NCBI GenBank assembly: GCA_903813345.2 | Contig: CAIIXF020000005.1 | Coordinates: forward strand, 21,021,375 to 21,085,374 | Origin: Owenia fusiformis | Lineage: Eukaryota > Annelida > Polychaeta > Sabellida > Oweniidae | Length of the DNA stretch: 64,000 nucleotides | Direction: 5' to 3' | Shown: positions 35,825 to 47,200 of the stretch, in pieces | How the letters are laid out: every line of letters starts with the position of its first letter | Position numbering within the stretch: the first letter of the stretch is position 1 | Made by a program: the position numbers and the translations under genes | The notes under the pieces: generated by a model | Database searches by the model: none | Seen by the model: the letters and a program-made list of their open reading frames with translations, nothing else | Told to the model about the DNA's origin: nothing

Positions 35825-35976
35825 AAAGCAGAACTTCTCCCCCCCCCTAGAGTATATGTGTACAAAATATGAACAAAATCAGGCCAACGGTATTTGAGTT
35901 ATTGCCTGGACGGACAGATGGACGGACGGACAGAGGCGTTCCCTATATCCCTCCGAAATTCCCTTCGATGGGATAA
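35825..35976 (-). mobile_element. 5' fragment of Helitron-like family B
   Basis: Reads on the minus strand from TTATCCCATCGAAGG through the GACGGAC-type tract and the GGCCTGATTTTGTTCATATT phrase to AGAAGTTCTGC. It is the first 150 bases of family B only; the rest is absent. Confidence 0.8.
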
Positions 35977-36289
35977 TAACCGGAGGATATCATGCAACTG
36001 AGGTGTCAGTTAGCACGTTGTACCATATTGATAATGGAGTCTGTATGACTTCGAAATGAAAGGGCTTTTGAAATGTATCCAAAATTTTGCAGTCTCCACA
36101 TAAATATCATTATGCAAGTCTATTATTGTGGGTCATACATTTGAGTTAAGTGACAAAAATTATTGAAAAAATAGATCCATATCATCAATATTTTATTTTA
36201 AACAGCTTGCAAAAAAATTAATAATTATGTATATCAAATGAGAAAATAAAGAGTACCGTGGGTACTGGGCTCACATGGTGTTGCTCAAA

Positions 36290-37445
36290 AGTGAATGATG
36301 GCTAAAATGACAGAAAATAAAAAAAAACGGATATAATTTTTTTGCCGATCTTTTGTAACAAAATTATTTCAAGCCACTTGCCACTATTTTGGACTGACTG
36401 AGAGACAGATGGACAAATTAATGTTAAGTAAAATGGCTGAAAATAAAAAAAAAACAGATATAATTTTGTGCCAATTATTTGTAACAAAATTATTTTATAC
36501 AACTACTCTTTACAGTGACATGGCTTTTTGCAATGCAGGACACCTGAAATTATTTGTAAAGCTATGAAATGGGCCAAAAGTGAATTTCGCGAGACAAGAA
36601 TGGCGACCATTTTTAAAATAGCCGAGCTTTTGAACCAAGAGTCAAGGGGAGTTTTTTGTATTGATGTTGAACAAAATTAACTTAAAACGGGAATCCTATC
36701 GACAGAGGTTTTAAGGCAAATGGTCAAAAACTGGATTTCGCAAGACAGATGGACAAATGGCTGAAATTAAAATAATGGATATAATTTTTCGCTGATTTTT
36801 TGTAACAAAATTATTTCATACAAATACTCTTTACATTGACATGGATTTTTACAATGCAGGGTACCTGGAATTATTTGTAAAGTTAGGAAATGGGTCAAAA
36901 GTGAATTTCGCGAGACAAAAATGGCAACCATTTTGAAAATAGGTGAGCTTTTGAACCAGGAGTCATAGGGGAGTTTTCTGCATTGATGTTGGACACAAAT
37001 AACTTAAAACAGGAATCCTATAGACAGAGATTTTAAAACGTGCCACTATTGTTGACGGAAAAGTGGATTTCGCGAGTCAGATGGACAAATCAATGTTAAC
37101 TAAAAATGGCTGAATATAAAAAAATGGATATAATTTTTTGCTGATTTTTTGTAACAAAATTATTTCATACAACTACTCTTTACATTGACATGGGTTTTTA
37201 CAATGTAGGACACCTGAGATTATTTGTAAAGCTAGGAAATGGGTCAAAAGTGAATTTTGTGAGACAAAAGTGGCGGCCATTTTGAAAATAGGCGAGCTTT
37301 TGAACCAGGAGTCATAGAGGAGTTTTCTGTCTTGATGTTGGACACAAATAACTTAAAACAGGAATCCTATAGACAGAGGTTTTAAAACGTGCCACTAATA
37401 ATTGTTGACGGACGGACGCATGCACGGACAGACAGATGAACAAGT
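36290..37445. repeat. 335-bp tandem repeat, about 3.4 units
   Basis: Unit landmarks are GACAGATGGACAAAT (36,409, 36,744 and 37,079), ACTCTTTACA..GACATGG, AGTGAATTTCGCGAGACA and GAGCTTTTGAACCAGGAGTC. It ends in a GACGGACGGACG tract (37,407-37,445) like those at the ends of the Helitron-like families, so it may be the core of another such element. Its termini were not resolved. Confidence 0.8.
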
Positions 37446-37548
37446 AACTGATAATGCCCTATTTAAATAGTTAAACTAAGTCACGTGATGGAACCCCTAA
37501 TTATTGAGGTTATCAGGACTTTTCTTTACTTGATATATCGGGTGTCTC

Positions 37549-38525
37549 AAAAAATGTACCCAAAAGTATATCATCAGCACAGATAAATTAATATTTTCAG
37601 ACATTTTTTGCATGGTCATGTAGCCAAAACATGAAAGTTTTCTCCCCAATACACCATTTTATTTCAGTCTTGCCTTTTTGATGCTTTAACCCTTTACCTT
37701 TTACACCGCATAATCAATGTAACCTCATATTTCGATGACAGCCTGTATCCTTACTGCTACATTGTTCATCACATTTGATAATAATTCATTCCGGTGGAAT
37801 GTTTTGGATTTCTCTTTGGATGTTGCCCTTAAGTTGTTCTAGGTCTTTTTGCTTGGAATGAGCATAAAAACACTCCTTCAAATAGCCACAGAGAAAGATG
37901 TTTGAGGATGACGATGGCAGAACAAACACAGAGAATCAGGTAAATTATCGGCAAATGATTCAGGAATTACCTTCCAGAGTTACGCAGGCTAGCCTCGAGA
38001 CCAAATGATATCCAAATGAAAACACAGTGGTCTCAAATTGATTGAGCCCCTCTACACACAACAAAGGCTACACCAGAATTGCAACCAATGCAGTTTCTTG
38101 AACGTCTGACCTCTCTGTATAAGGGGGCTATAATATACTAGTATATATATTGTGAGGGCTTCCCTATTCACCAGATTTGACGGTCCATACTTTTTTTCTT
38201 GGGCTATTTGAAGGACCATTTTTATGCTAAACCCAAGCTAAGAGACCTAGAACAACTTAAGACCAGAATCCGAACAGAAATCAAAACATTCAACCAGAAA
38301 TATCAAATATGATGAACAATGTAGTAGTAAGGATGCAGACTGTCATCGAAATATGAGGTTACATTGATTATGTGGTGTAAGAGGTAAAGGGTTAAAGCAT
38401 CAAAAAGGCAAGACTGAATTAAAAACAGTGTATAGGGGAAAAAACTTACATGTTTTGGCTACATGACCATGGAAAAATGTCTGAAAATATTGATTGGTTT
38501 ATCTGTGCTGTTTTTTGAGACAGCC
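37549..38525. mobile_element. Palindromic mariner remnant in the C2orf42 3' flank
   Basis: The arms (37,549-37,885 and about 38,190-38,525) are inverted copies of a mariner 3' end: GGGTGTCTCAAAAAA at one side, its inverse TTTTTTGAGACA at the other, with ACCCTTTACCTCTTACACC-type sequence inside. The right half on the plus strand reads as a decayed transposase end with a SPDLT box near 38,168 and a DLEQLKTRIRTEIKTF stretch across frame breaks. The left arm repeats only the last 330 bases in inverse. It starts 63 bases after the C2orf42 stop codon, so it would be in the 3' untranslated region. Confidence 0.75.
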
Positions 38526-38587
38526 TATACACTTAATCACTGCCTGCATCACAATATATATTTCAGGATTTTTGACTTCAGCACCAT

Positions 38588-38811
38588 CTATGACTGATTA
38601 TGGTCTAACTTAGTGAATCTATATAATGTGGGTGGGACCTCGTCTAATGGTTGGGCTAAGGCCTGCACTGTCCTATCCTCTTTATGGCCATTCCTTTGAT
38701 GTCCATATTCAAATTTAATCCTGAGTTCGCCTATGCGTGACTTAGGCAGAATATCTGGAATCCATTCTATGATGAATGGCGTAGCTTCTGTCTGATCTGG
38801 GGCTGTCATTC
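38588..38811 (-). CDS. C2orf42 terminal exon
   Basis: Acceptor TTTTTCAG. It completes a Gly codon and encodes [20 protein letters not shown] to FTKLDHNQS followed by TAG at 38,588-38,590. The last 25 residues are less like the vertebrate protein as I recall it; the conserved part ends near [11 protein letters not shown]. Confidence 0.85.
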
Positions 38812-40016
38812 CTGAAAAATATTAAATATGAACTTTTTAATCTTTTGAAAAAGTATTTTGGCAATTTTCTGAACAATTTACTACACCACTCTATCAAAGG
38901 CATTTCTTGTAGAATTTTTGCAAATCTCTCAAAAAGTAAAACTTATTCACCTCATCTGCTTTTAATAATAGACCTTCCCAATAAACCCTGCCACCTTTCC
39001 TTTTGATAAGCTTGATTCAGGGTTAAATCAAGAAAGGTATACAGTGTATTACTACATTATTTTTAAAGCTGATGAATAGGATTCTTTTGACAGATTTTTA
39101 ACTTACCAACTTTTAGGTATGTCTTCAGTTCAAATGGTCGTATTGGAGTTTGTTTCTTCATGATATTGTCCATAGAAATACTGGGCACCTCATAGCAATC
39201 ATATGTTCCATCCCTGTTTTCAATGAAACTACGAGTTACATCAAGAGTCATCTAAAACACATTTGAGAGATCAATGAAAACATTAAAACGTTGTTAACAA
39301 ACAATCAATACATGAAGGTTAAGAAATTTTGAAATAAATAAGTGGCTTGCGCCAATTGTTAAAACTCTGAAATATCTATTGATGCTCTTTTGAGCTACGA
39401 TATTGACTGCGCTTACATCTGGAGTGTCAAAGATCTGTTTCACTTGTAGTATATTGGTGATATGCCATGTATATTTCATGAATGTTCCAAGTGGAAGAGC
39501 ATCTTTGCGGATAAAACCAGTTGTGGAATTTGGCAGTCTTTTCTTTTTCTGACCTCCCGAGATCCTCTGCTGCAGACAGTCAAAGTATATCTGAGGGGCA
39601 TGGAATACCAAGGGCTCTGGATTGCCTGAAAATATAAGCAAAGGTGGCACATATTCACTTATTGAGTGATTTAAAACATGTTATTTTGTCATTCTTTTCA
39701 TCATCTAAACAAGAACTTAAATTAAATTTTTTTCTTTAGATTTTAGAAGAGGTCCTATTTCCCGTGGCATGAGCAAAAAAATTTGAAGTGGTACCTGAGT
39801 TGTCAAATAGTATCTTACAAAAATGGTTCGAATTTTCAACTGGGTGGCCAACTTAGAAATATACAATAGAAAAGATGATGGTATTTTTAACATAAATGTA
39901 CTTCTTACCATCAAACTGGTAATGCATGGTCTGGTTTATTCTCTCTGTAACACTACCTAACCACTGGTGGAAGTTTATTTCAACCGTCTCCTCTTCTAAT
40001 ACAGATCCACCAAGCA
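38588..40016 (-). CDS. C2orf42 homologue, last four coding exons
   Basis: Four exons on the minus strand give 227 residues ending in a stop: 39,909-40,016, 39,417-39,625, 39,107-39,251 and 38,588-38,811. All junctions have AG acceptors and GT donors (GTAAGA, GTAAGC, GTAAGT), and phases 1, 0 and 1 agree. Key phrases are [77 protein letters not shown] and [20 protein letters not shown]. From memory these match the C-terminal part of vertebrate C2orf42, a protein of about 570 residues whose biochemical role is not known to me. The N-terminal exons are not in the window. No AATAAA lies close after the stop. The next upstream intron is at least 24 kb and holds the LINE nest. Confidence 0.85.
39107..39251 (-). 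CDS. C2orf42 exon
   Basis: Acceptor GTTTTAG, donor GTAAGT. It encodes [20 protein letters not shown] to ELKTYLKV and ends in phase 1. Confidence 0.87.
39417..39625 (-). CDS. C2orf42 exon
   Basis: Acceptor TTTTCAG, donor GTAAGC. It encodes [20 protein letters not shown] to IFDTPD in one open frame; its first two bases complete the Gly codon from the previous exon. Confidence 0.87.
39909..40016 (-). CDS. C2orf42 exon (first visible)
   Basis: Acceptor TTTTAG precedes 40,016; donor GTAAGAAG follows 39,909. The exon begins with the last two bases of a split codon and encodes [20 protein letters not shown] to QFDG, which spans the junction. An L1-like LINE ends only about 120 bases upstream of its acceptor. 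Confidence 0.85.
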
Positions 40017-40194
40017 CTAAAACACAAAAAAAATATTTACAGGGTGTTCAATTAGTACAAATGAAAGTCCTGTAACTTTTTGTATTTGATAATTCTGACT
40101 AATATTTCTACTGTTTTCAGAATGTAGTTACTAGTTTTTTGGGTTTTTTTTATTCCAAATAACAAATTTACATGTACATTACAAAATATTTACA

Positions 40195-41557
40195 ATCTGG
40201 GAGCTTTTTCGCTCTCGTATAAAGACAATAAATTTCCTTCACAGTTCTTATATATGAAATCATGAATAGTTTTCTTAATAATGAGCGTTTCGTAAAATAA
40301 ATCTGGCTTCATTTCAGTCAGACCTAACTTTTCATTATCGTTTAATTGGCTACCTTGCCATAAAATACTTAAAGAAGGACATTTAGTAACGAAAAAATGT
40401 AAGTTATTATCTCTTGCATTGCATTGTTTGCATAAATCACTATTCTTTATTTAACATTTTTTCAGATAAGTACTATTAGGGTATATGTTGTGCAAAATCT
40501 CCCATTGTATAACTAACAATGATGCTTCTTTTGTACAATGAAAAAGGGATTCCCATATTCCTTCAGATATGTCTATGCCATTATATTTAATTTTACATAT
40601 TCTTTTTTTTGAACAAGTGACTCTCTGATGTTTTGTGATGATACATTAATATTGTTAAAATGCAATTGTTCATCAGTGTTGTTTAATTCATACAAATCCT
40701 GTTTTATGCAAGCTTTCAGCATATTATATTGACGTATAGTTTGACCTGTTTTTCCAATTATACATATCAATTCCTCATAAGTACAAAGTCTACCATTTTT
40801 GACAATATCATTCATGAATATTATTCCTCTCTTTATCCAATTATAAAAACCAAAGGGTGGCCATTCCATGTAATGTTAGAGTTATTCCACAGAATGGTAT
40901 CATTTTTATGCTTATTATGTTGCATCCATATTTTAAGTACAGATTTATAAAAATTGTTAAAATGCTCACATCCTTTAAGTTTGCTAAAATCAATATTGCT
41001 ATTCAAGATATTGAACATTTTCCAACCTTGTTAAACATATATAATGGTATACCCTTCCAGTGACCACTGCTTTCATCTAACAAACGTTTGATCCATTGAA
41101 TTGCAAAGGCTGATTGCAGATCAAAACAAAACATTTTATAAACTTAGGCTCAAAATCTACATCATTTCTCACAACATTTATATAAATTTCCAAGTTTCCA
41201 TTTAACTTGTCCTATTGAGTCATTTCTATGTTTCCATTTCCCTAACCACATGGCCTCGGTTTTACGTACATTCATTTTAAGACCAGATATATTTGAAAAA
41301 ACTTCAAAATCATCTAAACATTTCGAAAAAGATTGCTCATCATTTACAAAAATTGTGGAATCATCTGCATACTGAAGTAATTTAACATTTTCATTAAAAC
41401 CTGGCAATTCTATTCCGTGGATTTCGTTGTTACCTTGTAATCTACATGCCAACATTTCACATGCAATTATATACAATAGTGGAGAGAGGGGGCACCCCTG
41501 ACGAATACCACAATCTAATTTAATGTTACCTACAATCCAGTCATTGTGAAAAATATG
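40195..41557 (-). pseudogene. L1-like reverse transcriptase, palm to C-terminus
   Basis: From the right: CGIRQGCPLSPLLYI, then LLQYADDSTIFVNDEQSF with the catalytic YADD box (about 41,360), FSNISGLKMNVRKTEAMWLG, then after frame breaks ILWNNSNITWNGHPL, IKRGIIFMNDIVKNGRL, and finally CKQCNARDNNLHFFVTKCPS with a C-x2-C..H..C motif near 40,400. The frame shifts more than once between 41,160 and 40,570. Confidence 0.88.
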
Positions 41558-42199
41558 GGGTTTGTGTAAAAAACTGGGTGACTGGGTAGCCAGGTAATTG
41601 GTACTTGACGTTCCTTGCAGGGTTACAAACTTTCAAAGTTGCACATTTGTAGACTACCCGTCAATATTTTTACATTATAATTTTACCAAGAACCTGTAAG
41701 AGACTGAATTTCGGAAGTCCTAGGTAGTTATTTACACATACGATGAGGTTAGTTGCTTGATTTATTGTCTGAGTGATTGACAGGATATCGATGATTGTTT
41801 TCTATGATGACGATTTCTACTAGATTTTAAACAAATCTGGAAGATTTACATACGCGTAAATTGAAACGTTATTTGCCATTTTTATCTGTTAATTAGTGTA
41901 CGATGTACAAAACAATGTTAGTTGCTTGATTTATTGCCTCACTGATTGACATTATAATTATAATAACCCTCATTATATTAATTTTGTCGTTTTGCCGGTT
42001 GATTTATTGGTAAATAAATTTTGTTGCTTGTTTGGTTGTTTGCTTGATTGGTTGTGTCACAGGTACCTTGATTGGGATGTCAGTTGGGCGTTTTGAGGCT
42101 TAAAATGAAAAAATCAAATTCCTAACCCTGGTAGGAAGGTAGGGTACCCGGTCACCCAGCTACTCGGTTACCCAGTCACCCAGTTTTTTACACAAACCC
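41558..42199. mobile_element. 642-bp Mutator-type MITE in the LINE
   Basis: The ends GGGTTTGTGTAAAAAACTGG and the exact inverse (inverted match about 30 bases, then CCAGTCACCCAG-type ladders) are flanked by the 9-bp AAAAATATG (41,549-41,557 and 42,200-42,208). Removing it and one duplicate joins KIAKVIF to HNDWIVGNIKLDC in one frame. The 9-bp duplication indicates the Mutator superfamily. There is no coding sequence. Confidence 0.92.
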
Positions 42200-42208
42200 A
42201 AAAATATG

Positions 42209-42478
42209 ACTTTGGCTATTTTTATTCAAAGTTTCAACCCATTACCAAAACCAAAACATTTAAGAGAATACAACATAAATTCCTTTGATATGGAATCAAA
42301 GGCTTTTGAGTAGTCAATAACCAGCAAAATACCTTGCAAATTATTTGTATTTAGATATACAATAATATCATCTATAGCTCTTAAAATCTGAGCTGCAGTT
42401 CTGGACTTAATATTAGTGATAAAGGAATTGACAAAACTTTTAAAATTACCTCCTATTCCAGTTTCAATCATTATTATA
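42209..42478 (-). pseudogene. L1-like reverse transcriptase, palm block A
   Basis: KSRTAAQILRAIDDIIVYLN, then LLVIDYSKAFDSISKEFML with the catalytic Asp and the KAFD signature, then LKCFGFGNG. It continues past a 642-bp MITE to 41,557. At 42,478 the LINE match stops and non-LINE repeat sequence begins. Confidence 0.9.
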
Positions 42479-42713
42479 GATTATATTGATAGATTTAATA
42501 GCACTGAATATGGTTTTGCTTGTTGAGGACCACACAACATTATAAGATTTGAGCAGGGGTCCACTTTTTAAAGAAATAATCGTTTTAAAAGATTTCTTGT
42601 GAATAGGTGATAAATAAGTACAAAAAGTATGACTTATTATATATCAAGAGCATAATGTAAAATTTCAACTGAAAAATTAGATCAAAATGGAATCCAAGTT
42701 CACAGTATATTAC
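42479..42713. other. Repeat sequence, left flank of the Mutator-like element
   Basis: The phrase GCAGGGGTCCACTTTTTAAA resembles GCAGGGGTCTATTTTACAAA at 52,310, and a further weak copy lies near 52,860. So the large Mutator-like element appears to sit inside an older repeat with internal duplication. Confidence 0.4.
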
Positions 42714-42850
42714 GGGTTTGTAGAAAAAACCGGGTACCGGGTACCGGGTACCGGGTACTAAATCCTCCATACTGGGTTCCACAACTTGGTACCCGGTACC
42801 CGGTCGAGAAAAGCGGGTACCCGGTCGAAAAAACCGGGTACCCAGAAAAT
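42714..42850 (+). repeat. Left terminal inverted repeat of the Mutator-like element
   Basis: Contains nine or more overlapping GGGTACC / GGTACCC units in two opposed ladders, so each end is itself able to fold. Its mate is 52,010-52,146. Confidence 0.9.
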
Positions 42851-43728
42851 CAAAAAATACGAAAATCTAACATATTAATAACATAATAACATATGAAGTT
42901 AAATATCATTAGAAAGCTTTTTATATTTGAAAAACATGGCAAATCAATGAATACTGTATGTGATTTAAATCTGTAAATAGCTATCGTTACTTTAGTAGAG
43001 AGGTGACGTGTGTTATTTTACATGATGCAACGTGTAACGTTTTGATTGCATAATTTAAGTTATCCCAATTTTCGACGAAGCGTCCACTGAAAGTGTAAAT
43101 GTTACGTCTTACAATGTCATAGGCGTAGCCAGGAGGTGGTGCCATGGTGCGATCGCACCCTCCCCCATAACCATTGAAAATATGACCATGATGATGATAG
43201 AGGAAGAGAACAGCCTTAAAATGTTTTTTTATTTGAAGCGTCTAGCTCAATTTTGAATGAAGTTAAATAAATTTTTGTAAATTCAAAACAAATCTTAGTC
43301 GTTGCTTATGCCACGATCACACAAATGAAATATCCCCAATATTAGTTTCTGAGACATTACCGTTGATGTTAACTGTAAAACTAATTTGATATAAACTTGT
43401 AAATGAAGTAATCTCAACCGTTTTAATTTATCCCGATATATTTTTAGAAATTAGCTGAATCCCGAAGACGAAAAACAGATTTTCACCCCGAAATTTCTTC
43501 AAAAATACAGATTTTCAGATTATAAATATAATCCTGTTTTTTAACTAGACATGTATGTTATTGTATGATGTACTGTCTTCCGTTTCTCTTTGAAACTGTC
43601 TTGGTTTCTTCATCTACGTACGCGAATGACTGGTCGGTAACTATCCAAACAATATCACTGCATGCATGTCTTAAATGTGTAATCATATTTAGAAACTGGA
43701 ATGTACGCCCTACAAACATGGTATTAAT
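42851..43728. other. Mutator-like element interior, no gene seen
   Basis: AT-rich with no supported coding sequence. Confidence 0.45.
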
Positions 43729-43780
43729 TGTATTGTATTGTATTGTATTATATTGTATTGTATTGTATTGTATTGTATTG
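43729..43780. repeat. TATTG pentanucleotide microsatellite
   Basis: About ten TATTG units with one interruption (TATTA). Confidence 0.95.
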
Positions 43781-43847
43781 TACATTATTTCCATGTGAAT
43801 ACATTACAATTTCATCTTCGTTCACTCGGCATATTAATTATTAAAAT

Positions 43848-44233
43848 ATTAATTTTCTGCCAAGAGTATCAGACGAATCAAATCATGATTTAATTTCACT
43901 TAATCACGCGGTACTAACTCACCGGGGCGTATCAAAACTTCTCACATCTGGGGACCAAAACGCCGCTAAAACGAGGGACTTTGTAAACAAAAGCAATGTC
44001 TCGACTGAAAGGTATTTCTGTGAAGGAAATTTAATGGAACAAGTTTGAAGAAAAACGGTGTTGTGTGAGACCGACAATCATTGATTTTCCAAAGACAGGG
44101 TAGATTTGAAATTCAAATTAACGGGTTTGGGGGGGCGTTTTAGTTTCGATACGCCCTGGTGAGTTAGTACCACGTGATTAAGTGATATTAAATCATGATT
44201 TGATTCGTCTGATACTCTTGGCAGAAAATTAAT
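43848..44233. mobile_element. 386-bp MITE with long inverted arms
   Basis: The arms of about 85 bases start ATTAATTTTCTGCCAAGAGT and carry AATCATGATTTAAT and CACCAGGG/CACCGGGG; the right arm is the inverse. The two arms are nearly identical, so it is fairly young. The target duplication is unclear because the flanks are AT-rich. Confidence 0.82.
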
Positions 44234-45427
44234 ATGTACAACCCTGTTAAATCAGGTAAATTGAGCTTTGTAGTTATAATATTGTAATTGTAATGCTGCT
44301 TAACCTGAAATAAAAATATCTACTTTAGATTTATGCCGAAATAAAATTGATGTACTTGAACTCTGTTTTTTGTACAAGAGATTTCCCCTGTTTTGAAGGG
44401 TGACACAGAACAAAGGACGTCTAACCCTAACTTAATAATACGAATTGTACAGTGCAACATGGAAAACAAATTAATCTTTCTGGCAATTAAGTAAGTTTTT
44501 GGAAGTGGAACGTTGCATTTTCATCATCACCGCCAACAGATATACCATGGGCTTTTAAGAGACCCATGGATATACTAATACTAGAATACTAATAAAAAAC
44601 GTGTAATTAATTATTTTCTGTACAGCATCATATGCATTCAACTAGAGTTACTGTAGCTACATGCACGCACAGGCGTACTCGCAAAATCATTTACAATAAA
44701 AGAATAAATATTTCACAAACCAGTTAGCCTATAATACAGAAATCCTTAAATTCATTGAGTTCACATTCATTTTTAAGATATCCATAGTAGTAAGAACATT
44801 CTTTTTGAACAAACTTTTGATTGGGAAAACCGATGCCTGAAGTAGTCAAATTGAAAATGAGGATCTTCATTTGTTCACAATGATTTTAATCGTTCAAAAA
44901 GAAGACGCTCAGTTCATTAACAGCATTTCGTTCAGTGTGATTCGGTCATAGTCATTAGCCCCGGGAAAGGCAATCGTTCATACATTAATTAGTTTCCTTT
45001 TAATATTTAAAATACGTTTGCCAATGCTAAAAGCAGAAAGAAGCAGAATTTACTCTATAGTTCCACAGATCGTCAAATCCAAAACTAGATAGTAACTGTT
45101 ATTTTATTTTTGAAAAAAATTGTGTACAAAATAAGGCCAATGGTAAATTCTTCATCTCCCGTCAGGTAATAATTCAAACTCATCTTGCAAGCTAGGGTAA
45201 AAACAAACACAGAAGAAACAATCTTCACGTAATTTTGCAAATTGTCTCTGTAAATTGAATAAAAATAGTAATGGAAATAATTTGATTTAAATGTGGTCTC
45301 TTCAAATATGAACGTGAGAGATCTCATACAATGGAAGGCCCACGCCAATAAATGAATTTAATATTAAAGGGTGACGCATATCGTTTAGCAAATCGAACGC
45401 TCGTTTCTGGTGTTGCTCACCGTTTAG
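44234..45427. other. Mutator-like element interior, no gene seen
   Basis: The one item is a hairpin at 44,540-44,575 (ATATACCATGGGC / GACCCATGGATAT). An 87-codon minus-strand frame (45,085-45,348) has no family features. Confidence 0.45.
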
Positions 45428-45470
45428 TATAAAAGGCCCGATCCCGGAATAATACTCAAGGGTTCACAGG
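45428..45470 (+). promoter_or_regulatory. Candidate TATA promoter
   Basis: TATAAAAGGCCCG at 45,428 is followed about 32-38 bases on by the initiator-like TTCACA (45,463). The GC content rises locally and a CTCGAG site follows. This fits a core promoter pointing toward the possible exon at 46,789, but nothing proves transcription. Confidence 0.3.
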
Positions 45471-46788
45471 CTCGAGGTCGTTGTGTCAACACCTCTAACT
45501 GTTATATAGCATAATTATATTATAGATCGTCACATATTTATAAAACGATGATTTTTATTTTGACAAATCAATTCCACATTTATGGGTGAAGTTTCAGGAT
45601 CTTCTATTTGTGTATAATAAGGAAAAATTGACATCTAAATTTCCCCATAACGTAATAGCACACAGCTTGGTATATGAAATATCCTGCAAATGAAACAAAG
45701 CAGTTCTAATACAAGGATTTATATTGGCTGTTGTACATATTCTTTGAACGCAATCACTCTATGGATAATGTTTTCAAAATCATTATAAACGGATACTTTA
45801 TCTCAAAGACAATTTCAATAAACTGGATTTTACAGAACTCCCCTTATTTCTTAAAAATGGACTGATCCAGTCGATTCGCCTGGAGCCGCCATATTGTTTT
45901 TATACGGGATGCTTATCGGAACCCTTTAATAGTTCTTGAAACCAAACTTCAAAAACGTGCCGCAGAAAAGAACGGGGGTCAAGACGCTTTTACAGATTTA
46001 AATCAATTATTAACAGTAACTGTCAGACTGTCAGTCGAATGTAAAGGTTCACTTATGTTTGCAAGCAACGCATTTGTGTAATGCAATGATACATTTCGAT
46101 ATTCTTTTCAGTTAAACAGAACTATACGAAAATAAGAATTCTTTTACTACAAACATTATGTTTAAGTCCACATGATAATGAAATAGCCTACAATCCCTTC
46201 TTGTTCAACGGGACTTTGATTTCAGCCCCGGGTTTCAGCCCTGAATAAACCAAAGTACCTGTGTCATACTACAAGTAGCATTAGACGTTTATACAATGTT
46301 CAGTATTTAAAACAAGGCCTCTGGTTTTCATGATATTTTCATTTTAGACATGTTTGAGTATTTTTAACGTTTAAGAGCAAACCATTATTATTATGGAGCT
46401 ACATGTATCATACTTATGACATAAGGTCTCATTGTTCGACAACGTGTGAATGGCAGATAGCGGGACACGGCATGTATACACGATGGGCAAAACAAATATC
46501 TAGGATATATCCAGTAACACTAAATTAAAAATAATTAATTAAAAAATGTATGCCCCAAATAACCACTCAGTGGCAAAGAGTGAGAACATATATAGCGAAT
46601 GTGACACTGTGACCGCTACTTTTTGTTATTGATTTTAAAATACCCGTCCCACATTAATTGAGCTTGCATGCCCCATCGTATATAATTTAAGCAAGTACAA
46701 TATTTAACCCAGACCCGTGGTTCAAACATTTGATGTCTCAGTCACCATTTGATATCTCATCTGCTAAATATTATATTCTTTTTTACAG
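45471..46788. other. Mutator-like element interior, possible intron
   Basis: No coding sequence seen. It ends in a pyrimidine-rich tract and CAG (46,776-46,788) that would serve as a splice acceptor. Confidence 0.35.
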
Positions 46789-46963
46789 GTTCTTTCAATG
46801 AATGGAATGCTGCAGACATGACGGACATGTGAAGTTTGGGGTTATGCATGGACACGTGCGAGGAGGACACAACGTAGAGAAAAGCGGGGGGTCTTCACTC
46901 GGGAAAGGTGTAAAACGCATCCTGGGATTCAGCAGAAACAGCTCCGAAATAATTCAGAACTAA
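46789..46963 (+). CDS. Possible captured 5' coding exon, 53 codons
   Basis: After the acceptor-like TTCTTTTTTACAG, a Met codon at 46,802 opens a frame of 53 residues ending with TAA at 46,961. It contains HDGHVKFGVMHGHVRGGHN and SSLGKGVKRILGFSRNSSEI. Its base composition (GC-rich) differs from the AT-rich flanks, which is the main reason to notice it. I do not recognise the protein. It could be the N-terminus of a host gene captured by the Mutator-like element, a small secreted or regulatory peptide, or chance. Confidence 0.3.
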
Positions 46964-47200
46964 GGTTGCATTCATGAATTCAGCTGCCGGCTGGTGGTTT
47001 AACCTACTTTTTATCAGTGGTAAACTCAATTACTTATAGTGGCAGGTACTACTCATGAGTTAAATGAGTTGAATTCACCTGCCAGATGACGGCTGGTGGT
47101 TTAACCTAGTTTTTAACGTGACAGTCACTATTTATATTTAAATGACTTGGACATGAATTAGCCTAGTTGGTAATCTGTCAGCCGTCAGTTGAATTGGCGA
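46964..47200. repeat. Diverged direct repeat with inverted blocks
   Basis: Two copies of GGCTGGTGGTTTAACCTA lie at about 46,989 and 47,091, with TTCACCTGCC / GAATTCAGCTGCC between them and CAGCCGTCAG inverse at 47,178. The origin is unknown. Confidence 0.5.

Noticed and set aside
35562-35897. A 111-codon plus-strand frame
   Set aside because: It crosses from a TA-flanked MITE into a family B fragment, so it is a chance fusion of repeats.
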